Assembly (NCBI GenBank): GCA_963814055.1
Contig: CAWFBJ010000024.1
Span: 62,001 to 126,000, forward strand
Reading direction: 5' to 3'
Source of the DNA: AWTP1-13 sp963814055
GTDB lineage: Bacteria; Pseudomonadota; Alphaproteobacteria; Rhizobiales; Hyphomicrobiaceae
DNA length: 64,000 nt
Shown: piece after piece, positions 17,430 through 25,419 of the stretch
Layout of the letters: each line of letters starts with the position of its first letter
How positions within the stretch are numbered: the stretch's first letter is position 1
The notes under the pieces: generated by a model
What the model was told of the DNA's origin: nothing
Databases searched by the model: none
Seen by the model: only the letters and a program-made list of their open reading frames with translations
Position numbers and translations under genes: made by a program

Positions 17430-18995
17430 TCACTCAACCGGCACGGCTACAAACCGTAGATCGCCTTTTGCATCTTCCAGTCGCAACAGTACAGCGTTGC
17501 GTCCTGCGGTGCGCACCTTTTCGATACCGGCGACAACGTCCTCGATGGAAGTCACTGCCTCCTGCGCCACCTCGACGATAACATCACCCGCCTTGACGTT
17601 TCTTTCTGCCGCCGGGCTCGCTGGATCAACCTCGAGCACAATCACGCCTTTGACATTCGGGCCGAGATTATGCTTGGCGCGCAACTCATCGGTGAGGGGC
17701 CCCAGAACCAACCCAATCAGCGAGCGCCCCGCGGGCGGCCTTACCCCGCTGTCCTTGTCCTTGCCTTTGTTTCTGCTCTTGGGCGGAACCCTGACCCCAG
17801 GGCGGGGAGCAGGCTTTGCTTCTTCGGCAAGGCGGCCTACTGCCACCCTGACCGTCTTCCTCTGGCCCTTGCGGACAATTTCGACGTCGACTTCCTTGCC
17901 AATTTGCGTTTGCGCAACGATGCGGGGCAGCCCACGCATCGAGTTGACGTCTTTTCCGTCGAATTTCAGAATCACATCGCCTTCCAGAATGCCGGCCTTT
18001 GCGGCTGGACCATCCAGTGCGACGCTCGAGACGAGAGCACCGCTGTTTTCCTTCACACCGTAGGCTTCAGCCAAGTCGTCCGTGATGGACTGGATATTGA
18101 CGCCGAGCCAGCCTCGACGCGTTTCACCATAAAGGCGCAGTTGATCGATCACGACGACAACCGCATCGGAAGGCACCGCGAAACCGATGCCGATGGAATA
18201 GCCGGTGGGGGAGATGATGGCAGTATTCACGCCAATGACCTCACCGTCCATGCTGAACAGCGGACCACCGGAATTACCCTTGTTGATCGCGGCGTCCGTC
18301 TGCAGGTAGTCGTCGTAGGGACCGGTGTTGATGTCCCTCTGCTTGGCGGAAATTATACCGACCGAGACCGAACCGCCGAGCCCGAATGGATTGCCGATAG
18401 CCATGACCCAGTCGCCGACCTTCAGCCGTCCGGATGAACCGAAGGCCACCTGAGCCAGCGGTCGTTTTGGGACGACTTTCAACAGGGCAAGGTCGGTCTT
18501 GGTATCCTTGCCAATGACCTTCTCGACCTTGAGCTTGGACCCGTCGCTGAAGTTGACGATGATTTCGTCGGCGCCATCGATGACGTGGTTGTTCGTTACA
18601 ATCAGGCCTTCCTTGCCGTCGACCACGAAGCCGGAGCCCTGTGCGGTAACCTTTCGCTCGGACGGTGAGCGGCTGCCTTTGCGGCTGAAGAAATCCTCGA
18701 AGAACTCCTCGAACGGTGCACCCTTCGGCACTTTCGGCAGCGGTGCCCCTTCCGCGCCCTTCAGATTCTGGTTGGTGGAAATGTTGACGACCGCGTCGAT
18801 GAGCTTCTCGGCGATCGGAGCGACGCTGGCAGGGCCACCTTTCGTCTGCGTGGCTGCCGGTGCCGACAACAGCACAAGCGCACTGGAGGCAAGCACGGCC
18901 GCCAGCGCCGCCGCGCGCGATCGTGCCTGGCGCGCCGCCGATTTCACCGCAACGCGCATCGTATCAGGCGTCTGTGGTTGCGCCGGCCCGCTCAT
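17430..18995 (-). CDS. degP: periplasmic serine protease, DegP/HtrA (Do) family
   Basis: 521 residues. An N-terminal signal/anchor spans residues 27-50. The trypsin-like triad is H137 (TNNHVIDG), D168 (KTDLALLKV) and S242 (GNSGGPLF). Two PDZ domains follow: RRGWLGVNIQ onward, and a second after a Pro/Lys/Arg-rich linker (about residues 390-420). It would degrade or chaperone misfolded envelope proteins. It lies in one minus-strand run with hflK, hflC and the DUF2065 gene, matching the common alphaproteobacterial arrangement of envelope quality-control genes. Confidence 0.95.
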   Translation of the reverse strand: MSGPAQPQTPDTMRVAVKSAARQARSRAAALAAVLASSALVLLSAPAATQTKGGPASVAPIAEKLIDAVVNISTNQNLKGAEGAPLPKVPKGAPFEEFFEDFFSRKGSRSPSERKVTAQGSGFVVDGKEGLIVTNNHVIDGADEIIVNFSDGSKLKVEKVIGKDTKTDLALLKVVPKRPLAQVAFGSSGRLKVGDWVMAIGNPFGLGGSVSVGIISAKQRDINTGPYDDYLQTDAAINKGNSGGPLFSMDGEVIGVNTAIISPTGYSIGIGFAVPSDAVVVVIDQLRLYGETRRGWLGVNIQSITDDLAEAYGVKENSGALVSSVALDGPAAKAGILEGDVILKFDGKDVNSMRGLPRIVAQTQIGKEVDVEIVRKGQRKTVRVAVGRLAEEAKPAPRPGVRVPPKSRNKGKDKDSGVRPPAGRSLIGLVLGPLTDELRAKHNLGPNVKGVIVLEVDPASPAAERNVKAGDVIVEVAQEAVTSIEDVVAGIEKVRTAGRNAVLLRLEDAKGDLRFVAVPVE

Positions 18996-19071
18996 GGCCT
19001 ATCTCCTACCCTTGCACTAGACCATCAATAATAGGACCGAAACGGCATAATTTCGGCAACCGCACGCCGCA

Positions 19072-19257
19072 TTAGCCCCTGACGAGCCAGACGATCACGA
19101 TGCCGACCACCACCGCAGCCGCACCGCCCGCCCGCAGCGCCTGCTCAGGCGTCTGCGCCGCGGCCGCCAACAGCTTTATGCCCAGCTGGGGCGCGGCCGC
19201 CCACAGCAGACCCTCGAACACCAATACCAATGCAACGGCAACGAGCAGGTCACTCAT
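19072..19257 (-). CDS. DUF2065 (YjeT-like) small membrane protein
   Basis: 61 residues with two hydrophobic segments, residues 2-20 and 42-60, split by a short polar loop rich in Ala/Gln. This matches the YjeT/DUF2065 family, which is regularly found right after hflC. Its start overlaps the end of hflC by four bases (ATGA type), so it is translationally coupled. The function of the family is not known; context suggests a link with the HflKC membrane complex. Confidence 0.88.
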   Translation of the reverse strand: MSDLLVAVALVLVFEGLLWAAAPQLGIKLLAAAAQTPEQALRAGGAAAVVVGIVIVWLVRG

Positions 19258-20138
19258 CGCTTCTGCTGGCCACCGCCGTTCGGATTCGAGAAATACTTGA
19301 AAAACTCGCTGTCAGGCGTCAACAGCATGCGCGTGTCGGATGACTTTATACCGGCTTCATAGGCCTGCATCGAGCGGTAGAAGCCGAAAAAGTCCGGGTC
19401 GCGGTTGAATGCGTCCGCGAATATACGGTTGCGCTCCGCGTCGCCGTCACCGCGAATGCGCTCGCCTTCGCGCGTCGCATCGGCCTTTATGACCGTCACC
19501 TCGCGATCGGCGTTGGCGCGGATACGATTGGCCGCACCGGCACCTTCAGCGCGAAATTCCGCCGCCTCGCGCTGGCGCTCGGCGCGCATGCGGTCGAAGA
19601 TGTTCTTGGAGTTCTGTTCGGGCAGGTCTGCCCGCTTGATACGCACGTCAACAACTTCGAGCCCGAACTCCTTGCCCTCCTCGTTGACCTGCTGCGCGAT
19701 GCGCTTCATCAGCGCTTCGCGGTTGTCCCTCACGAGGTCCTGGAACGTCGAGCCGCCCAGCACGCGGCGGAGCGACGATTCGACGATCGGTCCGAGGCGC
19801 GAGCGCACCACGCGTTCGTCGCGCACGGTCTGGTAGAACAACAGCGGATCGACGATGCGGTAACGGGCAAACGCATCGACGATCAGGCGCTTTTGATCCG
19901 ACGCCGTGACTTCCTGGGAGGCGGTGTCGAGGTCGAGGATACGCTTGTCGAAATAGTCCACGGTCTGAACGACTGGAATTTTCCAGTACAGACCAGGTTC
20001 GTTGATAATCCTCACCGGCTTGCCGAACTCGAGCACGATGGCCTGCTCGTTCTGGTGCACGATGAAGAAGGAGAAGTATGCGGCAGCTGCCGCAGCGCCG
20101 AGTATGACAACGATGGTCGCCGAAAGTGCTCTCAACAT
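19254..20138 (-). CDS. hflC: HflC, FtsH-protease modulator subunit
   Basis: 294 residues with one N-terminal membrane segment (residues 5-25) followed by a SPFH/prohibitin domain starting VHQNEQAIVLEFGKPV. It has a long charged helix rich in Arg/Glu/Ala (ERQREAAEFRAEGAGAANRI) and the family's YRSMQAYEAG near the C-terminus. With HflK it forms the large cage around FtsH and restrains that protease. The ATG at 20138 shares one base with the hflK stop. Confidence 0.96.
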   Translation of the reverse strand: MLRALSATIVVILGAAAAAAYFSFFIVHQNEQAIVLEFGKPVRIINEPGLYWKIPVVQTVDYFDKRILDLDTASQEVTASDQKRLIVDAFARYRIVDPLLFYQTVRDERVVRSRLGPIVESSLRRVLGGSTFQDLVRDNREALMKRIAQQVNEEGKEFGLEVVDVRIKRADLPEQNSKNIFDRMRAERQREAAEFRAEGAGAANRIRANADREVTVIKADATREGERIRGDGDAERNRIFADAFNRDPDFFGFYRSMQAYEAGIKSSDTRMLLTPDSEFFKYFSNPNGGGQQKR

Positions 20139-21238
20139 CAGTTGGCCCCATCCTTGCGCTTGCTGAGCTGGTCCAGGGGTAAGTAGGGAACGACACCCTG
20201 GCCCGCCTTGCCGTCGATAATGATCTTGTCGGCGCCACCGAGGACCCGCTCCATGGTCTCGAGATAGAGACGCTTGCGGGTGACATCGGGCGCCTTCTTG
20301 TATTCCTCGTAGACCTTCAGGAAGCGCGCCGTTTGTCCGGTTGCCTCGGCGACCGTCTGCTGCTGGTAGCCCTTGGCGCCCTGCAAAATGCGCTCGGCAT
20401 CGCCGCGCGCCTCGGGAACGATCTTCTTGGCGTATGCAAATGCCTCGTTCTGCAGGCGCTCATTGTCGGCGCGCGCAGCCTGCACGTCGCGGAACGCATC
20501 GATCACCTGTGAAGGCGGATCGACCTTCTGGAGCTGCACCTGGTCGACGCGAATGCCCGAACCATAGTGATCGAGCACTTCCTGCATCAGTTTCTGCACG
20601 CTTTGCTCGGTTTTCTGACGCGCCTCGGTCAGGATGGGCGCGATATTGTTCTGGCCGACGATCTCGCGCATCGCGCTCTCGGCCACCTCTTTCACCGTGG
20701 TGTCGGGGTTCTGAATATTGAAGAGATATCTTTGCGCGTCCTTGATGCGCCAGTAGACCACGAAATCGACGTCGACGATGTTCTCGTCGCCGGTCAGCAT
20801 CAAGCTTTCTTCGGGGACATCGCGCGTGCCGGCGCGGGTGCCAGGCGCAGTACGCATGCCGATCTCGATGATGTTTTGGCGCGTTACTTTCGGCAAGCGC
20901 ACTTCCTCGATCGGATAAGGCAAACGGAAATGCAGGCCCGGCGCTTCCTGGCGGTCGACCTTCCCAAACCGCATGACGACGCCCAGCTCATCCGGCCGCA
21001 CCGTGAAGGTGAACGCGAAATAGGCGACCACCGCCGCCATGACGATGGCACCCAAGAAAAGGAATGGACCGGGTATGCCGGAGCCCCCCGGCATGACTTG
21101 TTTCAGCCTGTCCTGGCTGCGCTTGAGGAGTTCTTCCAGATCGGGCTGCTGGTGAGGACCTCCGGACGGGCCCTGGCCCCACGGGCCGCCACCCCCGCTT
21201 CCCTTACGACCACCACCACTCTGGTTGCTCCAAGGCAT
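20138..21238 (-). CDS. hflK: HflK, FtsH-protease modulator subunit
   Basis: 366 residues. A Gly/Pro/Ser/Gln-rich cytoplasmic tail (residues 1-50) precedes a single membrane segment at about 57-77. The SPFH domain follows (FTVRPDELGVVMRFGKVDRQEAPGLHF, residues 78-104). The stretch NIVDVDFVVYWRIKD and the later ATGQTARFLKVYEEYKKAPDVTRKRLYLE are signature segments of the family. It is the first gene of the hflK-hflC-DUF2065-degP-psd-pssA run, with about 210 bases of upstream spacer in which its promoter should lie. Confidence 0.96.
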   Translation of the reverse strand: MPWSNQSGGGRKGSGGGGPWGQGPSGGPHQQPDLEELLKRSQDRLKQVMPGGSGIPGPFLFLGAIVMAAVVAYFAFTFTVRPDELGVVMRFGKVDRQEAPGLHFRLPYPIEEVRLPKVTRQNIIEIGMRTAPGTRAGTRDVPEESLMLTGDENIVDVDFVVYWRIKDAQRYLFNIQNPDTTVKEVAESAMREIVGQNNIAPILTEARQKTEQSVQKLMQEVLDHYGSGIRVDQVQLQKVDPPSQVIDAFRDVQAARADNERLQNEAFAYAKKIVPEARGDAERILQGAKGYQQQTVAEATGQTARFLKVYEEYKKAPDVTRKRLYLETMERVLGGADKIIIDGKAGQGVVPYLPLDQLSKRKDGAN

Positions 21239-21451
21239 TCGATCTCACCCTTCCGGTGCTGTGCTGATTATCGGGGCGCACTGACTGTCTGCGCCTGGGT
21301 CCGCATGCGGGGACCCCGACCTTCCAACGCGTGCGTCAGGAGGGATTTCGCGCATTTCCTGCTTATAGGGCACCCAATGAACCCGCGCAAATCGTGGGCC
21401 GACTCTGGGTATATGGCGATTGTACGCACCGCCCGCTAGTCCCGGCGGCCA

Positions 21452-21958
21452 TTAAGGCTGACGATCCAATACGATGAAATCGGCTGAAAACTGGTCGCCG
21501 GCGGTTTGTTGCATAGGCTCACGGGAAGCTTCCCGCCAGACAGCCGGGTCGAACGAGTCCAGCACTACATCGCCCTCGGGCCTGCCACGTACGAGCGTGA
21601 GATAGACACGCTGCGTCAGCGGCAGGGCAGCGCGGAATACTTCGGCGCCGCCGATAATCGCAACTTCGTTCACGCCGCGCCGAGCGGCCAGTGTGCGGCC
21701 CAGGGCAACCGCCCCTGCAACGGTGTCCACCACGTGAACGCCTGGCCGGGCAAAGTCCTTCTGCCGCGTAATGACGATGTTGTCGCGGCCGTCGAGCGGC
21801 TTGCCGATGGACTCGTAGGTCTTGCGCCCCATTAGTACGGGTTTACCAAGCGTCAGTTGGCGGAAGCGCTTGAGGTCGGTCGGCATCCGCCACGGGAGCT
21901 GGCCGTTGCGGCCGATCACGCCGTTCTCCGCCATCGCGACGACAAAGGCGACGATCAT
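21452..21958 (-). CDS. folA: dihydrofolate reductase
   Basis: 168 residues, the normal length. Recognisable elements are AENGVIGRNGQLPWRMPTDL with the substrate-binding Asp in the TDL segment, MGRKTYESIGKPLDGRDNIV (NADPH site), and IIGGAEVFRAALPL. It reduces dihydrofolate to tetrahydrofolate, regenerating the cofactor used by the neighbouring thymidylate synthase. Its ATG overlaps the stop of the ASCH gene by four bases, so thyA, the ASCH gene and folA form one transcription unit. Confidence 0.96.
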   Translation of the reverse strand: MIVAFVVAMAENGVIGRNGQLPWRMPTDLKRFRQLTLGKPVLMGRKTYESIGKPLDGRDNIVITRQKDFARPGVHVVDTVAGAVALGRTLAARRGVNEVAIIGGAEVFRAALPLTQRVYLTLVRGRPEGDVVLDSFDPAVWREASREPMQQTAGDQFSADFIVLDRQP

Positions 21959-22354
21959 GTGCGGTGGCTCACGGGGATGAGATCATCGGGCACATGAAAC
22001 CAGCTGCGCCGGCCCCGGTAGGGCAAGAACTCCATCGGCCGCGGGTTCCTCAGTATCCAGGCAATGCAGCCGGATGCGAACCAGGGACTATCGCATTGCT
22101 CGGCGACGTCGGCCAGTTCAACCGAGCCGATGAAGCCTCCGACCGCAAACTCATCCTCACGAGGCAGGATCGAGCGCTCCCCTGCAGCGCGCAGGGCCTG
22201 TGTCGCTCGCTCGAAATCAGACACGCTTCAGTGCCAAACTCGCATGCACGAGAAATCGGCCGCGGAAGCTCGTGCGTGTCGACCGGTTCTCAACGTCCTT
22301 GCCGCCATGGATGATGGCCCAGGCCCAGGCCGGGCGAATGCTGAGCGCCATCAT
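21955..22354 (-). pseudogene. ASCH-domain protein gene, interrupted by a +1 frameshift
   Basis: The first part, from the ATG at 22354, reads ALSIRPAWAWAIIHGGKDVENR, residues 3-24 of an ASCH (PUA-like) fold, and stops at 22217. The rest (SDFERATQALRAAGER to VPDDLIPV) continues in the next frame to the stop at 21955. One extra base near 22220-22225 accounts for the break, since removing it gives an unbroken protein of about 132 residues. ASCH proteins are thought to bind RNA or modified nucleosides. The gene lies between thyA and folA in the same orientation, overlapping folA by four bases. Because the neighbouring genes carry the same type of insertion, a sequence error is as likely as true loss. 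Confidence 0.75.
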
Positions 22355-22359
22355 GGAGA

Positions 22360-23238
22360 TCAAACCGCCACCTCGGCCTTGATGTGCGGATGCGGGTCGT
22401 AGCCGGTGAGCGTGAAGTGCTCGTACTTGAACTCGAAAATTGAGCGGACCGCCGGATTGAGTGCTCATGCGCGGCAGTGCTCGCGGTGCTGCGCGAGAGC
22501 TGCAGGTCTGCCTGCTCCAGGTGATTCAGATAGAGATGCGCATCGCCGAAGGTGTGAACGAACTCTCCGGGCTTCAGATCCGGTCACCTGCGCCATCATC
22601 ATCGTGAGCAGCGCATAGCTCGCAATGTTGAAGGGCACGCCCAGGAACACATCAGCCGAGCGCTGATAAAGCTGGCAGGACAGCCGGCCGTCCGCCACGT
22701 AGAACTGGAACAGGCAATGGCAGGGCGCCAATGCCATGTCGGGAATATCGGCAGGATTCCACGCCGTGACAATCATGCGCCGGCTGTCGGGATTGGTCTT
22801 GAGAGTTTCGACGACATCGCGGATCTGATCGATGCTCCGTCCGTCCGGCGCCGCCCAGGAGCGCCACTGCTGACCGTAGACGGGCCCTAGGTCAAGGCAA
22901 GTTGGCTGCGCGATGGCAAATGCATCGTATATTTCTGTGCCGAGGTGCGGATCATCAACGATTTGGCTGCTGCGCGGCACCTCGCTAGCCCACTCGTCCC
23001 AGATCGAGACCTGGTGTTTGTGCAGATAATCCAGCGTGGTGTCGCCCTGCAGGAACCAGATCAACTCGTGGATGATCGACTTGACGTGGAGCTTCTTGGT
23101 GGTGACCAGCGGAAAGCCCTCGGCCAGATCGAAGCGCATCTGGTGGCCGAATACGCTGAGCGTGCCGGTGCCGGTACGGTCGGTCTTGCGCACGCCTTGC
23201 GTGCGCACGCGGCGCATGAGGTCGAGATACTGCTGCAT
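22360..23238 (-). pseudogene. thyA: thymidylate synthase gene with three +1 insertions near its 3' end
   Basis: The frame from 23238 encodes clear ThyA: VRKTDRTGTGTLSVFGHQMRF, LDLGPVYGQQWRSW, and the catalytic cysteine in ALAPCHCLFQFYV. It breaks after QVTG near 22577-22582. Correct sequence resumes in a second frame (LKPGEFVHTFGDAHLYLNHL), then a third, and returns to the first frame for FEFKYEHFTLTGYDPHPHIK and a stop at 22360. Extra bases near 22580, 22479-22491 and 22461-22464 explain this; total length is then 291 residues. ThyA makes dTMP from dUMP. The protein also has about 28 extra residues after DEWASE, where some other ThyA proteins have insertions. Because thyA is normally needed, assembly error is the leading explanation. 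Confidence 0.88.
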
Positions 23239-23295
23239 GGACCTTATTTAGGCGATTCCACTCCTCAGCCCAATCACCTAAGCGGTCTAATAATC

Positions 23296-24104
23296 TCAGG
23301 AGGGCGTGGGCAGGTCCACGAACCTGAGGGAGAGCACAATCAGCGAGTTGTAGACCGCATGGCAGAAGATGGCGACGCGCAGGCTGCCCGTTCTCCACAG
23401 CAGCCAGGAGAAAAACAGCCCGATGAGCGACACCTCGATAATGCCGACCGCGGTGTAGCCGATATGCAGGGATGTCCACAGGGCGGTAGAAATGAGGGCT
23501 GCACCCCAGAAGCCGAGGCGCGTTTGCGCCAGGGCGGAAAGAAGAAATCCCCGAAACAGCAACTCTTCAGACAGCGGCGCGCCGATGCCGATAACCGCGG
23601 CCGCCAGCGCCCCATCCGGCCCCCGCACAAGCTCCACGAACGGGCGCAAATCCGCGTACAGGTCGCGCGGGCTGGTCATGTATTGAACGCCCGAAAGGGC
23701 AATCTGCAAGATTGCCAAGGCAAGGAGTGCGCCGGCGTAAGAGCGCCATCCGCCAGCGGCGGGACGGCAGGGCCAGCACATCGCGTATCCGGCCTCGGAA
23801 CAACATGCTCGCCAGCAGTGTCAATACAACGACGCCGATCTGCCACATCGCAAAAAAGTGCAATCCACGCCGATGCCTCGGCGGCTGCGTCCCGCCGGCC
23901 CGGCAGATTGACCATCGCCGAGCCCCCGCCGAGCAGCATGAGCAGCACGAGGCCGGCGAGGATGCTCAGACCGACGATGCCGACCGCTGCCAGTACAGCC
24001 CAGCCGGGGCGCCAGGGCGTGCGCGGCTGGTAGGCCGGTGGCCCGCGCAACAAGCTGCTTTGGGGGCGAAATAGCTCGCCCGGTGCATATCCTTGATTTT
24101 CCAC
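23296..24104 (-). pseudogene. CPBP-family intramembrane metalloprotease gene with two +1 insertions
   Basis: Three frames must be joined. The first gives membrane segments from RPGWAVLAAVGIVGLSIL to ASAWIALF. The second begins AMWQIGVVVLTLLASMLF and the third AGGWRSYAGALLALAILQ, running to the stop at 23296. The first break is a run of six A on the plus strand (23852-23857) where five would restore the frame; the second is near 23755-23764. The third part carries the CPBP motifs PLSEELLFRGFLLSAL (Glu-Glu-x3-Arg) and SLHIGYT, plus a late HAVYN. Such proteins process prenylated or other membrane peptides. The start is uncertain; a GTG at 24104 is used here. Confidence 0.7.
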
Positions 24105-24189
24105 TGTTCCTGCCGATCGGGTCGCAGTGCGCCATCCCCAGGCCGCCAGCACCGCATAACTTTTCTTTAGCGACAAGTCTCCCTATATT

Positions 24190-24566
24190 AGGGGTGCCGG
24201 ATTCGTCCGGCTATGGCGATAAATGGTCTCCGTAATAAGCCTATCGGACCCGGGGGCAGTACCCGGCGCCTCCACCAAATGCCGCTGCCGATGTGAAAGA
24301 CCGGCGATGGCATGTGAGCCCAGGTTCAGCCGCGGCGACGCGGCGGCATCTGATGGGGGCGAACTAGGATCGACGAGGGTGTAAAGGGTGCACTTTTGCC
24401 CGGCATGATACCGCCGTTATCGGGTCAATCAGAATAGTTGCCAATGACAACTATGCTGAGGCCGCTCTCGCTGCGTAACGCAGTGCGAAAAGCCTGAACT
24501 TGAAGCCCTGGCGTCTAGCCACGTCAGGCGCGGTTTCGGAGGGCACCGGGCAACAGAAGCCCTCCA
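24190..24566 (+). ncRNA. ssrA: transfer-messenger RNA, two-piece circularly permuted
   Basis: The acceptor piece comes first and ends CGCCTCC-A-CCA at 24277, with a T-arm-like CCCGGGGGCAGTACCCGG. After a spacer that should be removed, the coding piece starts at 24355 with GGGGGCG, which pairs with CGCCTCC to rebuild the acceptor stem. It goes on with GAACTAGGATCGACGAGG. The tag frame runs from GCC at 24440 to TAA at 24476-24478 and encodes ANDNYAEAALAA, a typical alphaproteobacterial degradation tag. The stop lies in the loop of the usual CTGCG/CGCAG hairpin. The 5' end of the acceptor piece (about 24190, near a UUCG-capped hairpin at 24197-24212) is approximate. tmRNA rescues stalled ribosomes. 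Confidence 0.93.
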
Positions 24567-24578
24567 CTTATTCTTTGA

Positions 24579-24605
24579 GCCACGGCAGGCCCGTGGCATT
24601 TTGTT
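24579..24605 (+). terminator. terminator-like hairpin after ssrA, overlapping the sspB leader
   Basis: GCCACGG at 24579-24585 pairs with CCGTGGC at 24591-24597 around a five-base loop, followed by ATTTTGTT. It would end the tmRNA transcript. It finishes only a few bases before the sspB ATG at 24610, so any sspB message started upstream would carry this hairpin at its ribosome site. Confidence 0.65.
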
Positions 24606-24609
24606 GGCG

Positions 24610-25320
24610 ATGGCAGGCGAGCAGAACATCGACTACGAGACTTTGGCGCAGGATGCGTTGCGCGGCATCGTTCGTACCGTGCTGCTTCAGGTTGCCAAGT
24701 CCGGTTTGCCCGGACAGCACCACTTTTACATTGCCTTCAACACCAACGCACCAGGTGTGACCCTCTCGCCTCGGTTGAAGGAGAGATACCCCGAAGAGAT
24801 GACGATCGTGCTCCAGCATCGCTTCCGGGACTTGCTCGTCAATGACAAGCGGTTCGAGGTTGGTCTGTCGTTCGATGGCATCCCTGAGCGCCTCGTCGTC
24901 CCATTCGGTGCAATCAAGGTATTTTTCGATCCCAGCGTGCCCTACGGCTTGCAATTCGAGGGCTCTGACGTGACCGTCGATGCGGCGCACGACCTCGGGT
25001 CGGGAGATGCTGATGTTCGGGATATTGCGCCGCGCTTGGGCGGGCCCCGCGCGCGCAAGGGCGACCCACAAAACGAATTGTCGACCGCAGCTCGCGTCGA
25101 AAAGAAGCAACGCAAGCCCCGCGCGGCCAAGAGCGAAGGTGCAAAGGGTGAAGGCGCAGGCGAGGCACTGAAATCGCGAGGGCGTCAGCCCGCCGGTGCC
25201 CAGGCTGACGCCTCAGCCAAGGACACGCGATCAAAGGTCGTGACGTCGAAGCCTGATCAAGCTGACGCACCCGCGAACGACACCAAAATCATACAACTCG
25301 ACAAGTTCCGCAAGAAGTAG
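24610..25320 (+). CDS. sspB: SspB-type ClpXP adaptor (alphaproteobacterial)
   Basis: 236 residues. The N-terminal 120 form the SspB fold: YETLAQDALRGIVRTVL, GLPGQHHFYIAFNTNAPGV, LSPRLKERYPEEMTIVLQHRF, FEVGLSFDGIPERLVVPFGAIK and FFDPSVPYGLQFE. The C-terminal half is Lys/Ala/Arg-rich and probably disordered, ending with a short NDTKIIQLDKFRKK that resembles the ClpX-docking peptide. SspB binds ssrA-tagged proteins and hands them to ClpXP. The gene follows the tmRNA gene by fewer than 50 bases. The start at 24610 gives the family N-terminus; no good ribosome site is visible because the terminator hairpin occupies that place. Confidence 0.93.
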   Translation: MAGEQNIDYETLAQDALRGIVRTVLLQVAKSGLPGQHHFYIAFNTNAPGVTLSPRLKERYPEEMTIVLQHRFRDLLVNDKRFEVGLSFDGIPERLVVPFGAIKVFFDPSVPYGLQFEGSDVTVDAAHDLGSGDADVRDIAPRLGGPRARKGDPQNELSTAARVEKKQRKPRAAKSEGAKGEGAGEALKSRGRQPAGAQADASAKDTRSKVVTSKPDQADAPANDTKIIQLDKFRKK

Positions 25321-25419
25321 CGCGGCGATGCATGCCGGTGCTCATGCTTCGGCCTCGACCGAAGCTTTCAAGCACGGTGCAAGGTAAGGTGCTCCTGTCA
25401 AACCTGCAGGACCACGCGC

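Noticed and set aside
22217..22468. A separate small gene starting upstream of the ASCH start
   Set aside because: Its first residues are the out-of-frame 3' end of thyA; only the part from 22354 matches the ASCH fold.
24190..24600. A minus-strand protein-coding reading of the ssrA region
   Set aside because: The acceptor-stem pairing, CCA end and in-frame tag with stop identify it as tmRNA.
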